A DNA stretch of 19,397 nucleotides from Rhodoferax sp. (GTDB lineage Bacteria; Pseudomonadota; Gammaproteobacteria; Burkholderiales; Burkholderiaceae_C). Below, piece by piece: positions 8,701-16,183 of the stretch. The translations under genes were made by a program, and so were the position numbers. Position 1 is the first letter of the stretch, and every line of letters starts with the position of its first letter. The stretch is from assembly GCA_026785765.1 (NCBI GenBank), contig JAJAZK010000122.1:1-19397 (forward strand). The letters run 5' to 3'. The notes beneath the pieces are model-generated. The model worked only from the letters and a program-made list of their open reading frames with translations. It did no database searches and had not been told where the DNA came from.

Positions 8701-10489
8701 GGCCATGGTCAACCTGGGCGAATTCGCCGAGGCGCTGGACGCGTTGCAGCAGGCTTCGGACCTTGCCCCGGCCGACGCCGGTGCCTTGAGCAATCTCGGC
8801 TTCGCTCTGCACAACCAGCGCCGCCCCGTGGAGGCGGAGGTCAACCTGCGCCTGGCGCTGCGCCTGCAGCCCGGCTTCGCCTCGGCCATCATCAACCTGG
8901 GTTCTGCAGTTCTCGGGCAGGACCGGTACGACGAGGCGGCGACCTGGTACGAGCAGGGCCTGGCGCTGGAGCCCGGCTACATTCCGGCACACAGCCATCT
9001 GGCCCAGGTACGCGACGAGCAGGTCCGCCTGGTCGAGGCCGTGGCCGGCTACCGCAAAACGCTGGCGCTGCTCGCTGCCTCGAATCTTGACCTGAAGGCG
9101 TCGCGTTTCGATGTGACATTGGCGCACGCGCACCAAGGCCTGAGCAGCACGCTGGCGAAGCTGTCGGACTTTACTGAGGTTGTGGCCCAATCGGACGCGG
9201 CTCTGGCCGTGCAGCCGCAGGACCCGGTACTGTGGGAAAAGCGCCTGTACGCCTTCTCCTACCATCCCGACCTGCCGCAGGAGAAGATCTTTGCAGAGTT
9301 CGTGCGGTGGGGCAACCGTTTTCCCGCGCCGCAGGCCGATTTCAGCCGGCACGACCGCACGCTACGGCGCCGCCTGCGCGTGGGTTATGTGTCTCCAGAC
9401 TTCCGCCAGCACACGTCACGCTTCTACTTCCTGCCGTTTTTCGCCAACCACGACCATGCGGTCGTGGAGATCTTCGCCTACTCCAACGTGAAAGTCGAGG
9501 ACGGGTTCACAGCCCAGTTCAAGGCGGTATTCGACCACTGGCGCGACATCCGCGAGCTCGACGATGCGGCCGTCGCCGCTCTCGTGCGCTCGGACGCCAT
9601 CGACATCCTGGTTGATGGGTGCAACCACATGCGCGACGACCGGCTGGGCGTGTTTGCACTCAAGCCCGCGCCGCTGCAGGTGACCTGGCTGGGCGCGGCA
9701 TGGACGACCGGGCTCAAAGCCGTCGACTATGTGCTGTTCGATTCCTGCATCGCGCCGCCGCAGACGCTTGCCCGAGAGGCTATCGTGCGCCTGCCGCATT
9801 GCTTTGTGCCGTTCCAGTCCATGGAGCAGACCGACATGCCGCAGCCGCCACCCAGTGTGGCCAATGGCTTCGTCACGTTCGCCTATTCCGGCCGCACCGA
9901 GCGGCTGAACCACCACACTTTTCGCGTCTGGGGCGAGATCCTGCGCCGGCTGCCGGGGGCGGTTTTGGTGCTGGACTTCCGAACCTTCGCCGATCCGCTG
10001 AACCGGGAGCATTTCCGTGCACTGATGGCGCGTTGCGGGCTGGACCCCGAGCGCGTGGTGATGCGCAACAGCAGCAATATCTTCAAGGCGCTGCACGACT
10101 TCGACATTTTGCTCGACTGCTTTCCGCACAGCGGCGGTACGATGTTGGTGGACGCGCTCTGGATGGGGGTGCCGGCGCTCACCCTGGCCTCCCGGCCGCC
10201 TCTGGGGCGAATCGGCACCACCTTTGTCACCAACATCGGCCTGCCCGAGTGGGTCGCCTACAGCGAGGAGGAATACATCGACAAGGCCTGTGCCTTCGCC
10301 GCCAACACTGCCATGCGCGTGGCCCTGCGCGCAGGTATGCGCCAGCGCATGCTGCAGTCCCCCCTGATGGACGGGCCTGGCTTCGCGCGCGGCGTCGAGA
10401 CGGCCTACCGCGCGATGTGGGAACGCTTCTGTGCCGGACAGGCGCCCGCGCCCCTGACAATTTCAGCCACCAGCGGGCCTGCACCATGA
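5702..10489 (+). CDS. Double TPR-GT41 glycosyltransferase (OGT/SPINDLY type), probable flagellin glycosyltransferase
   Basis: This protein of about 1,595 residues has two complete TPR plus GT41 modules in a row. Module 1 has TPR units at about 40-400 and a catalytic region at about 420-775; module 2 has TPR units at about 813-1215 and a catalytic region at about 1222-1576. Each catalytic region starts RLRVGYV and contains KPAP, the nucleotide-sugar site motif (HNSGTT at 675, HSGGTM at 1476) and GVP plus GR.G loops. Arg (R600, R1401) occupies the position of the UDP-contacting Lys of human OGT, as in a bacterial subgroup. GT41 enzymes O-glycosylate Ser/Thr in the cytoplasm. Position between flhD and two flagellin genes, and in front of sugar-nucleotide genes, suggests flagellin as target. 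Starts at 5702 (ATG) and 5717 (ATG with GGAAGAG six bases upstream) are both possible. The stop overlaps the next gene (ATGA). Confidence 0.9.
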   Translation: MEEQLMEQGLESVTIAGSTGDAALAADLQRLIHGVLHGLMEQAVRLQRAGEFDQARAFYGAVLQEQPGHSDANHNLAVIALESGDHAGAVRHFEAALGAQPGYWQYWISLVDAHIQTGAVMTAARVLEDARRAGLPGAAIDEIAPRLVVRPTVQARAAEQAAPSGAAVTMLTLLLNQKRHVELAECAGTLTRQFPENALGWRMRGLALAAQGDDAGASAAWLGLTRLCPHDVENWNTWGLSISGQDRLLEAEMAFRTALALDPQHAVAQCNLGFVLHRRGSLRLAEQALLRSLELRPDYPVACLNLSVVKDELGDPAQAETWVRRALVAQPDFVHAHTSLGYLLKDQGRIDEGLASIERALQLDALNLAAHSNRLFLLNYHPDKPAHEIFAAYQQFDRQLCQPLREHWQPHPNDRDSKRRLRVGYVCPSFHNHSARHFLEPLLACHDHAKVEVFAYAEMNAPPDAMTARYRSSVDHWLQTNGLSDAELAQRIRDDRIDVLVDIAGHTRGHRLPVFARKPAPVSLHWLDYGYTTGVTAIDYYLTDDATAPPGSEALFAEAPWRLPVPAFVYRPSSGMGEVGRLPALAAGHLTFGTLTRAIRINHRTVRAWSAVLHRVAGSRMVVDSSNFKDPGAAQRLAQQFVDHGIAPERLSIGYHSPPWDVLRGIDIGLDCFPHNSGTTLFEMLYMGVPYVTLAGRPSVGRVGSAVLQGLGEPGWISSSEEDYVQAAVAMAGDLPALARIRARLRQQMQDSPLMDEAGFARRVEDAYRKMFSRWCATQGAAIQLAATDTQPVAAGVGESVEALLQRALQQAMAAAVLHHRARQLPEAEDGYREILQACPDHPDANHNLAVIALECGKAEASLPLFRRAHLAQPGNWQYWLSYFDGLLQSGQRHAATTLLESRRRSGLGVALTQELVERVVNSRFAALSAHAPRDPQAMVASADSRRSKRRPHADSPSAQEFARIDDRFKQGRMADVARLARTMTRRHPRAAYGWKALGAAMVNLGEFAEALDALQQASDLAPADAGALSNLGFALHNQRRPVEAEVNLRLALRLQPGFASAIINLGSAVLGQDRYDEAATWYEQGLALEPGYIPAHSHLAQVRDEQVRLVEAVAGYRKTLALLAASNLDLKASRFDVTLAHAHQGLSSTLAKLSDFTEVVAQSDAALAVQPQDPVLWEKRLYAFSYHPDLPQEKIFAEFVRWGNRFPAPQADFSRHDRTLRRRLRVGYVSPDFRQHTSRFYFLPFFANHDHAVVEIFAYSNVKVEDGFTAQFKAVFDHWRDIRELDDAAVAALVRSDAIDILVDGCNHMRDDRLGVFALKPAPLQVTWLGAAWTTGLKAVDYVLFDSCIAPPQTLAREAIVRLPHCFVPFQSMEQTDMPQPPPSVANGFVTFAYSGRTERLNHHTFRVWGEILRRLPGAVLVLDFRTFADPLNREHFRALMARCGLDPERVVMRNSSNIFKALHDFDILLDCFPHSGGTMLVDALWMGVPALTLASRPPLGRIGTTFVTNIGLPEWVAYSEEEYIDKACAFAANTAMRVALRAGMRQRMLQSPLMDGPGFARGVETAYRAMWERFCAGQAPAPLTISATSGPAP
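5819..10430 (+). repeat. Ancient internal tandem duplication in the glycosyltransferase gene
   Basis: The two halves (about 5819-8035 and about 8140-10430) align from end to end. The clearest anchors are DANHNLAVIALE (near 5915 and 8230) and the WQYW stretch about 35 residues later. The phrase YHPD before each catalytic region (about 6840 and 9262), RLRVGYV (6959 and 9371), and the DSPLMDEAGFARRVE versus QSPLMDGPGFARGVE ends also match. DNA identity is only patchy, so the duplication is old. The second half has the richer GC third positions by eye. Confidence 0.85.
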
Positions 10490-11256
10490 AGGCAGTGATC
10501 CTGGCGGGCGGCCTGGGCACGCGCATCTCGGAGGAGACCCACCTCCGGCCCAAACCCATGGTGGAAATCGGTGGCAAGCCGATACTGTGGCACATCATGA
10601 AGATGTATTCCGCCCATCAGGTGCACGAGTTCGTGATCTGCTGCGGCTACAAGGGATACCTGATCAAGGAGTATTTCGCCAATTACTTCCTGCACATGTC
10701 CGATGTAACCTTCTGTATGGCGACCAATGGCATGGAGGTGCACCACCGGCATGCGGAGCCCTGGCGCGTCACACTGGTGGACACTGGCGACGACACAATG
10801 ACCGGCGGGCGGCTGCGCCGCGTGGCGGACTACGTGAAGGACGAGACGGCGTTCTGCTTCACTTACGGTGACGGTGTAGCTGACCTCGACATCGGAGCGT
10901 CGATCCGTTTCCACCGGGCGCACGGCAAGCTTGCTACCGTCGCTGCGGTGCAGCCGCCCGGGCGTTATGGCGCCTTGCAGATGGCCGGCGACCGTGTCAC
11001 CGGTTTCACCGAGAAGCCGCGCGGCGATGGCGGCCTCATCAACGGCGGCTTCTTCGTGCTGTCGCCACGGGTGATCGAGCGTATAGCCGAAGATTCCACC
11101 GCCTGGGAGGTCGGACCTATGGCCAGCCTCGCGGCCGACGGTGAAATGCGGGCGTTCGAGCACAGCGGATTCTGGCAACCGATGGACACGCTGCGCGAAA
11201 AGAAGTTGCTGGAGGATCTCTGGCAATCCGGCCGGGCGCCATGGAAGGTCTGGTGA
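10486..11256 (+). CDS. rfbF: Glucose-1-phosphate cytidylyltransferase (RfbF)
   Basis: RfbF joins CTP and glucose 1-phosphate to make CDP-glucose, the entry point of CDP-6-deoxyhexose pathways. The 256-residue product has the family's usual length. It shows the nucleotidyltransferase signature GGLGTR (8-13) with EETHLRPKPM (K23), the stretch LVDTGDDTMTGGRL typical of this enzyme, and YGDGVAD (127-133) with the metal-binding Asp. The C-terminus has the HSGFWQPMDTLRE pattern shared by the family. The frame is open upstream inside the glycosyltransferase gene, but the true start is the ATG at 10486, which overlaps the upstream stop by four bases (ATGA). The stop shares a base with the start of rfbG. 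Confidence 0.96.
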   Translation: MKAVILAGGLGTRISEETHLRPKPMVEIGGKPILWHIMKMYSAHQVHEFVICCGYKGYLIKEYFANYFLHMSDVTFCMATNGMEVHHRHAEPWRVTLVDTGDDTMTGGRLRRVADYVKDETAFCFTYGDGVADLDIGASIRFHRAHGKLATVAAVQPPGRYGALQMAGDRVTGFTEKPRGDGGLINGGFFVLSPRVIERIAEDSTAWEVGPMASLAADGEMRAFEHSGFWQPMDTLREKKLLEDLWQSGRAPWKVW

Positions 11257-12332
11257 TGCTGCCCGACCCGGGGTTCTGGCGCTCCAGGCGCGTGTTGCTT
11301 ACCGGCCACACCGGGTTCAAGGGTGCATGGCTAGCGATCTGGCTGCACCGGCTGGGCGCACGGGTCACTGGCGCTGCCTTGCCGCCACCATCCGGGCCGA
11401 GCCTGTTCGAGGCGGCGTCGGTCGCCGAATTGCTGGAGCATCGGGTTTGCGACATTCGCGACGCTGCTGCAGTGCGTGCGCTGGTGCGGCAAACCCGGCC
11501 CGAGATCGTCCTGCACCTGGCCGCACAGTCGCTGGTCCGGGTTTCCTACGCCCAGCCACTCGAGACCTTGGCCACCAACGTGATGGGCACGGCCAACCTG
11601 CTGGACGCAATGCGTGACGCGGACGGGCTGCGGGTTGCGCTGGTGGTGACGACCGACAAGGTGTATTGCAACCGTGAGTGGGCCCGTCCCTACCGGGAAG
11701 ACGATGCCCTGGGTGGCCATGATCCCTATAGCGCCAGCAAGGCGGCTGCGGAACTGGTCGCTGCGAGCTACCGCGATGCCTTCCTGTCAGCGCAGGGAAC
11801 GGCGGTTGCGACTGCCCGCGCGGGCAATGTGATCGGCGGCGGCGACTGGGCGCAGGACCGTCTCTTGCCCGATGCCTGCCGCGCCTGGATACAGGATGCG
11901 GTACTGGAAGTACGGCGGCCACAGGCGGTTCGCCCCTGGCAGCATGTGCTCGACCCGCTGGCGGGCTACCTGCGGCTGGCGCATCGGGTGTGGGATGCGC
12001 CGCAAAAGGCTGGTGCTTACAACTTCGGCCCGGATGCCGCCGGCGCCGCCTCGGTGGCCGAGGTCGTGGCCATGGCGCGGCGTGCCTTTGGCCGGGGCGC
12101 CGTGCGGCTGCACACCGAGGCCAGCGGCCCGCACGAGGCGGGTCTGCTGACGCTCGACAACACGCGTGCCCGGACCGAGCTTGGCGTGGTACCGCGCTGG
12201 CCGCTGGCCAAGGCGGTGCAGCGGACCATGTCCTGGTACCGCCAACATGCGGACGGCGCCGATGCCCGGGTCCTGTGCGAAGCCGACCTTGACGCTTATT
12301 TGGAACACCATGCCGCGACTGCTGCTGCATGA
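11256..12332 (+). CDS. rfbG: CDP-glucose 4,6-dehydratase (RfbG)
   Basis: RfbG converts CDP-glucose to CDP-4-keto-6-deoxyglucose with bound NAD+. The 358-residue product is of normal length. It has the Rossmann motif GHTGFKG (17-23), the dehydratase triad region TTDKVY (D134 and K135) and YSASK (Y158, K162), plus the substrate-loop pattern AGNVIGGGDWAQDRLLPD and the RPWQHVLDPLAGYL stretch found in RfbG. An in-frame ATG at 11241 exists, but the start at 11256 is preferred: it has GGAAGG seven bases upstream, matches where the family begins (GFWRSRRVLLTG), and overlaps the rfbF stop by one base (TGATG). Confidence 0.95.
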   Translation: MLPDPGFWRSRRVLLTGHTGFKGAWLAIWLHRLGARVTGAALPPPSGPSLFEAASVAELLEHRVCDIRDAAAVRALVRQTRPEIVLHLAAQSLVRVSYAQPLETLATNVMGTANLLDAMRDADGLRVALVVTTDKVYCNREWARPYREDDALGGHDPYSASKAAAELVAASYRDAFLSAQGTAVATARAGNVIGGGDWAQDRLLPDACRAWIQDAVLEVRRPQAVRPWQHVLDPLAGYLRLAHRVWDAPQKAGAYNFGPDAAGAASVAEVVAMARRAFGRGAVRLHTEASGPHEAGLLTLDNTRARTELGVVPRWPLAKAVQRTMSWYRQHADGADARVLCEADLDAYLEHHAATAAA

Positions 12333-12870
12333 CACGCCGCTGGACGGCGTGCGGGTCGTCGAGCGCCAGCCGCTGGCGGATGCCCGGGGGGTTTTCGCGC
12401 GTCTGTTCTGTACGCAGGAACTGGCTGCTGCGGGCTGGACGCAACCGCTGGTGCAGGTCAATCACAGCAGCAGCGCGCGGGCGGCGACGGTACGCGGATT
12501 GCACTGGCAGCGCGCCCCGCATGCCGAGATGAAACTGGTGAGCTGCTTGCATGGCGCGGTCTGGGATGTGGCGCTTGATCTGCGGCCGGGGTCGCCGACC
12601 TACCTGCAGTGGCATGGCGAGACGTTGTCGGCAGACAACCATCGTGCCATGTTGATCCCCGAAGGTTGCGCCCATGGCTTCCAGAGCCTCACCGACGGTG
12701 CCGAACTGCTGTACTGCCATTCAGCCGCGTATGCGGGGCCGTTCGAGGAAGGGGTCGACCCACTTGACGCGGAACTCGGCATCCGCTGGCCACTGCCGGT
12801 GGCGGTGCTGTCGCAGCGCGACGCCGCGCTGCCCTCCCTGGCGGCGCTGCGCCGCGGGTGGTGCGCATGA
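12310..12870 (+). CDS. RmlC-type NDP-4-keto-6-deoxyhexose 3(,5)-epimerase
   Basis: This 186-residue cupin protein belongs to the dTDP-4-dehydrorhamnose 3,5-epimerase family. The catalytic His lies in RGLHWQ (H65, the same number as in Salmonella RmlC), followed by K75, the LIPEGCAHGF motif (116-125), a Tyr in the expected place (Y141) and Asp in LSQRD (D171). Since it sits directly after rfbFG, its substrate is probably the CDP-linked 4-keto-6-deoxy sugar, not a dTDP one; whether it inverts C-3 only or both C-3 and C-5 cannot be told. The start ATG at 12310 lies 23 bases inside rfbG; the stop overlaps the next gene as ATGA. Confidence 0.88.
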   Translation: MPRLLLHDTPLDGVRVVERQPLADARGVFARLFCTQELAAAGWTQPLVQVNHSSSARAATVRGLHWQRAPHAEMKLVSCLHGAVWDVALDLRPGSPTYLQWHGETLSADNHRAMLIPEGCAHGFQSLTDGAELLYCHSAAYAGPFEEGVDPLDAELGIRWPLPVAVLSQRDAALPSLAALRRGWCA

Positions 12871-14099
12871 AATGCCGACACTGTGGTCACGCGCTCGCGC
12901 AACCGTTCCTGGATCTGGGCAGCGCGCCGCCTTCCAATGCCTACCTCACATCCGCCGCCCTTGCCGGTCCGGAAACCTGGTTCCCCTTGCGCATCCTGGT
13001 CTGCGCACACTGCTGGCTGGTGCAGACCGAGGACCATGCAGGGCGGGAATTGCTGTTTGCCGACGACTACGCATACTTCAGCTCGTTCTCCAGCTCATGG
13101 CTGGCGCATGCGCGCAAGTATGTCGAGTCGATGTTGCAGCGGTTCGGGCTCGGTGCCAGCAGCCTGGTGGTCGAGGTGGCGGCCAATGACGGCTATTTGC
13201 TGCAGTACGTGCAGCAGGCGGGCGTGCCCTGTTACGGTATCGAGCCGACCGCTGGCACCGCCGCTGCGGCGCGCGCGCTCGGCTTGCGTGTCGTCGAGCG
13301 CTTCTTTGGCATCGCGCTGGCTTCCGAACTTGCCGCCGCGGGCCAGAAGGCCGACCTGATCGCGGCCAACAACGTGCTCGCCCACGTGCCCGACATCAAC
13401 GACTTCGTCGCTGGCTTTGCGTGCCTGCTCAAGCCGGCCGGCGTGGCCACATTCGAGTTTCCGCACCTGTTGCGCATGGTGCTGGGCTGCCAGTTCGACA
13501 CGGCCTATCACGAGCACTATTCCTACCTGTCCCTGACAGCCGTGCAGCGCATCTTCAGCGCCAACGGTCTGACGCTGTTTGACGTCGAGGAGCTCGCCAC
13601 CCACGGCGGCAGCCTGCGCGTGTTCGCACAGCGTACGCAGACCGGGGCGCAGCCTTTGTCGCCGCAGGTCGCGGCCTTGCTGGCACAGGAACAGCAGCAC
13701 GGCATGATGGGCGCTGCCTTTTACCAGGGCATGCAACGCGACGCCCTGCGGATCAAGAACGGGCTGTTGCGCTTTCTGTTGCAGGCGCAAGCCGAAGGTC
13801 GGCGCGTGGGAGCCTACGGTGCCGCCGCCAAAGGCAACACCCTGCTGAACTTTGCGGGGGTGCGGCCGGACTTGCTGCCCTATGTGGTGGATCTCAATCC
13901 GGCCAAGCAGGGGCGTTTCATGCCGGGGTGCCGAATTCCCATTGTCGACATGGCACACCTGTCGGCGGACCGGCCGGACTATGTGCTGATCCTGCCCTGG
14001 AACATCAAGGCCGAGCTGATGGCGCAGCTGCAAGGTATTGGGGAATGGGGTGGCCGTTTCGTGACGGCCGTGCCTGCGCTCGAGGTCAGCCAGCCATGA
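12867..14099 (+). CDS. SAM-dependent sugar C-methyltransferase, TylCIII/TcaB9 type
   Basis: The 410-residue protein has the three-part layout of sugar C-3 methyltransferases. An N-terminal zinc site is formed by C3, C6, C46 and C49 (CRHC and CAHC). The SAM-binding domain has VVEVAANDGYLL (101-112). A C-terminal Rossmann-like domain carries VVDLNPAKQGRFMPG. The active-site tetrad YHEH at 214-217 matches the Tyr, Glu and His used by TcaB9. Such enzymes methylate the carbon next to the keto group of an NDP-4-keto-6-deoxy sugar. It follows an epimerase and precedes a reductase, the order expected for a branched-chain sugar. The ATG overlaps the previous stop (ATGA); a GTG nine bases upstream is less likely. 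Confidence 0.88.
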   Translation: MKCRHCGHALAQPFLDLGSAPPSNAYLTSAALAGPETWFPLRILVCAHCWLVQTEDHAGRELLFADDYAYFSSFSSSWLAHARKYVESMLQRFGLGASSLVVEVAANDGYLLQYVQQAGVPCYGIEPTAGTAAAARALGLRVVERFFGIALASELAAAGQKADLIAANNVLAHVPDINDFVAGFACLLKPAGVATFEFPHLLRMVLGCQFDTAYHEHYSYLSLTAVQRIFSANGLTLFDVEELATHGGSLRVFAQRTQTGAQPLSPQVAALLAQEQQHGMMGAAFYQGMQRDALRIKNGLLRFLLQAQAEGRRVGAYGAAAKGNTLLNFAGVRPDLLPYVVDLNPAKQGRFMPGCRIPIVDMAHLSADRPDYVLILPWNIKAELMAQLQGIGEWGGRFVTAVPALEVSQP

Positions 14100-15019
14100 A
14101 GGTACTGCTGACGGGCGCCGGGGGATTCATTGGCACCCATCTCCTGCGTTTGCTGCGCCAGCGCGGGATTGACCATGTGGTGGCGGGCCGCCATCGTCCT
14201 GCGGGATTGTCCAACGCCGCCTTCTGGCCAATCGACTTCCTCGACGCGTCGCGCGATCTGAGCTGGATGCGCGCGGTCGGTGCCACGCATCTGGTCCATC
14301 TGGCGTGGGTGACTGAGCCCGGCTCGTACTGGACGTCGCCCATGAACCAGCGCTGGGTCGAAGCGAGTGTGCGCTTCGTGCAATCCTTCTGCCTGACCGG
14401 CGGCCAGCATGTGGTGGCGGCAGGGAGCTGCGCAGAATACGACTGGAGTCACCCACGCTGTGAGGAATTGGGCACGCCGCTGAAGCCGGCGACAGTCTAC
14501 GGCGCTGCCAAGAATGCCTGCCGCAAGCGGCTGCAGGTCCTGTGTGCGGAGCATGGCGTGGCGTTGGCGTGGGCACGCATCTTCTTCCCGTTCGGCAGCG
14601 GCGAGGACACCCGCCGCCTGCTGCCTTCGCTCATCAAGGCGCTGCGCGGGGTGGCCGCGCCGTTCGGGGTCAACGGCGAAACCGCGCGCGACTTCGTGCA
14701 CGTTTCAGACGTGGCGACGGCACTGCTCGCCATGCTGCAACCGGCAGCCAGCGGCCCCTACAACGTCAGCACCGGCGAACCGGTACGTGTCGCGGACATC
14801 GTGCGGTTGGTTGCGCGTGCGCTTTCTGCAGACCCATGCCCCTTGCTGGCACTTCCGTGCCTGCGGGATGCTGGCCCACTGCTGCTGGCTGGCGACAACG
14901 GCCGCCTGCGCTCGCTTGGCTGGCAGCCTGCCACCAGCCTGGATGCCGCGATTGCAGACACGGTGCGCGCGTGCATCGGCGACGCGGCGCGCGATGCGGT
15001 GGACAGCCATGCGTCCTGA
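14096..15019 (+). CDS. NAD(P)-dependent sugar epimerase/4-ketoreductase (SDR family)
   Basis: This 307-residue extended short-chain dehydrogenase has the dinucleotide motif GAGGFIG (7-13), the catalytic Ser in AAGSCAEYDW (S111), and the pair YGAAK (Y135, K139). Later patterns include ARIFFPFGSGE and the substrate loop ending RDFVHVSDVA, as in the RfbJ/Gal-epimerase branch. In this setting the likely job is to reduce the 4-keto group of the methylated CDP-sugar, giving the final alcohol. An epimerase or dehydratase role cannot be excluded. The start ATG overlaps the methyltransferase stop by four bases (ATGA); the stop overlaps the following gene by 11 bases. Confidence 0.85.
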   Translation: MKVLLTGAGGFIGTHLLRLLRQRGIDHVVAGRHRPAGLSNAAFWPIDFLDASRDLSWMRAVGATHLVHLAWVTEPGSYWTSPMNQRWVEASVRFVQSFCLTGGQHVVAAGSCAEYDWSHPRCEELGTPLKPATVYGAAKNACRKRLQVLCAEHGVALAWARIFFPFGSGEDTRRLLPSLIKALRGVAAPFGVNGETARDFVHVSDVATALLAMLQPAASGPYNVSTGEPVRVADIVRLVARALSADPCPLLALPCLRDAGPLLLAGDNGRLRSLGWQPATSLDAAIADTVRACIGDAARDAVDSHAS

Positions 15020-16181
15020 CCCCTTATGTCCGGTCTGTGCATCAGGGGACACCACGCTGTTTCTGGAGCGGGCCGATGTTCCCGTGCATCAGAACCTGGT
15101 GCTGGCCGACCCGGCGCTGGCGCGGGCTGTGCCGCGTGGCGACCTGTCGATGCGGGTGTGTTCGGGCTGCGGATTCGTGTTCAACTCGGCATTCGACCTG
15201 TCGCGCCTTGCCTATGGTCAGGACTACGACAACACGCAATCGCATTCGCCGATGTTCGATACCTACCTGGACGATTTGGTGCGCCAACTGGTGGAGACGC
15301 ACGGGGTGCGTAATGCGCAGATCGTCGAGGTGGGCTGCGGCAAGGGCCATTTCCTGCGCAAGCTGGTGACTGCGCAGGACGCGGGCAACACCGGCTTCGG
15401 CTTCGATCCCAGTTACGCTGGTCCGTTGTCGGAACTCGGCGGCGCCTTGCAGTTCAGACGCAGCTTCTACGATGGCGGTTGCACCGATGTGCCAGCCGAT
15501 GTGGTCGTGTGCCGGCATGTGATCGAACATGTGCCCGACCCCTTGCGGCTGCTGGGCTCGGTGCGCGCGGCGCTGGGCCGCCAGCCCCATGCCCAGGTGT
15601 TTTTCGAGACGCCGTGCGTGGAATGGATCCTGCGCCACCAGGTGGTGTGGGATTTCTTCTACGAGCATTGCTCGCTGTTTTCCGCGGCGGCTCTGCGCGT
15701 CGCTTTCGAACGCTGCGGCTTCGCATGCGACGCGGTGGACCCGGTATTTGGCGGGCAATACCTGTGGTTGCGAGGCCAACCGGCGGCTTCATCGCGCCGC
15801 CCGGCAACCTCGGGTGCGGAAGTGGCGGCATTGGCGCAGGCCTATGGCATGCATGAACGTGCCCGACGCGCCAGCTGGCACGCGCGGCTGCTGCAGTTGC
15901 GCGCGCACGGTCCGGTGGCGCTCTGGGGCGCCGGTGCCAAGGGCGTGACCTTCGCGAATCTGGTCGATTCCGGCCACGCCTTGATCGACTGTGTCGTGGA
16001 CATCAACCCGGCCAAGCAGGGCTGCTTCGTTCCCGGCAGCGCACACCCCATCGTCGCGCCGGGGGAACTGGCGGGGCGGGGCGTGCGCAACGTGATCCTC
16101 ATGAACCCGAACTACCGGCAGGAAGTCCTGCAGCTATTGCAATCCAGGCATGTGCCTGCCAACCTGATCGACTGGAGCTGA
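15009..16181 (+). CDS. Second zinc/SAM methyltransferase of the sugar C-methyltransferase architecture
   Basis: The 390-residue product shares its layout with the methyltransferase two genes upstream. A zinc site is formed by C7, C10, C51 and C54 (CPVC and CSGC). The SAM loop is VEVGCGKGHFL (106-116), with HVIEHVPDPL further on. The C-terminal domain contains GAGAKGVTF and VDINPAKQGCFVPG. The active-site stretch reads FYEHCS (E219, H220), so the Glu-His pair is kept but the Tyr-His order of the first enzyme is changed. Overall similarity is moderate, so it probably acts on another carbon, another intermediate or another sugar. The frame is open far upstream, but the ATG at 15009 (MRPDPLCPVC) is chosen because the zinc site starts there; it overlaps the upstream stop by 11 bases. 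Confidence 0.82.
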   Translation: MRPDPLCPVCASGDTTLFLERADVPVHQNLVLADPALARAVPRGDLSMRVCSGCGFVFNSAFDLSRLAYGQDYDNTQSHSPMFDTYLDDLVRQLVETHGVRNAQIVEVGCGKGHFLRKLVTAQDAGNTGFGFDPSYAGPLSELGGALQFRRSFYDGGCTDVPADVVVCRHVIEHVPDPLRLLGSVRAALGRQPHAQVFFETPCVEWILRHQVVWDFFYEHCSLFSAAALRVAFERCGFACDAVDPVFGGQYLWLRGQPAASSRRPATSGAEVAALAQAYGMHERARRASWHARLLQLRAHGPVALWGAGAKGVTFANLVDSGHALIDCVVDINPAKQGCFVPGSAHPIVAPGELAGRGVRNVILMNPNYRQEVLQLLQSRHVPANLIDWS

Positions 16182-16183
16182 CT

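Noticed and set aside
9619..10485. Long open frame fused in front of rfbF
   Set aside because: It lies in another frame inside the glycosyltransferase gene and reads as Arg/Ala/Gly-rich shadow sequence; the RfbF family begins at 10486.
11365..12720. Long minus-strand open frame opposite rfbG and the epimerase
   Set aside because: Composition is Arg/Pro-rich low-complexity typical of antisense high-GC frames, and the plus strand carries clear enzyme motifs.
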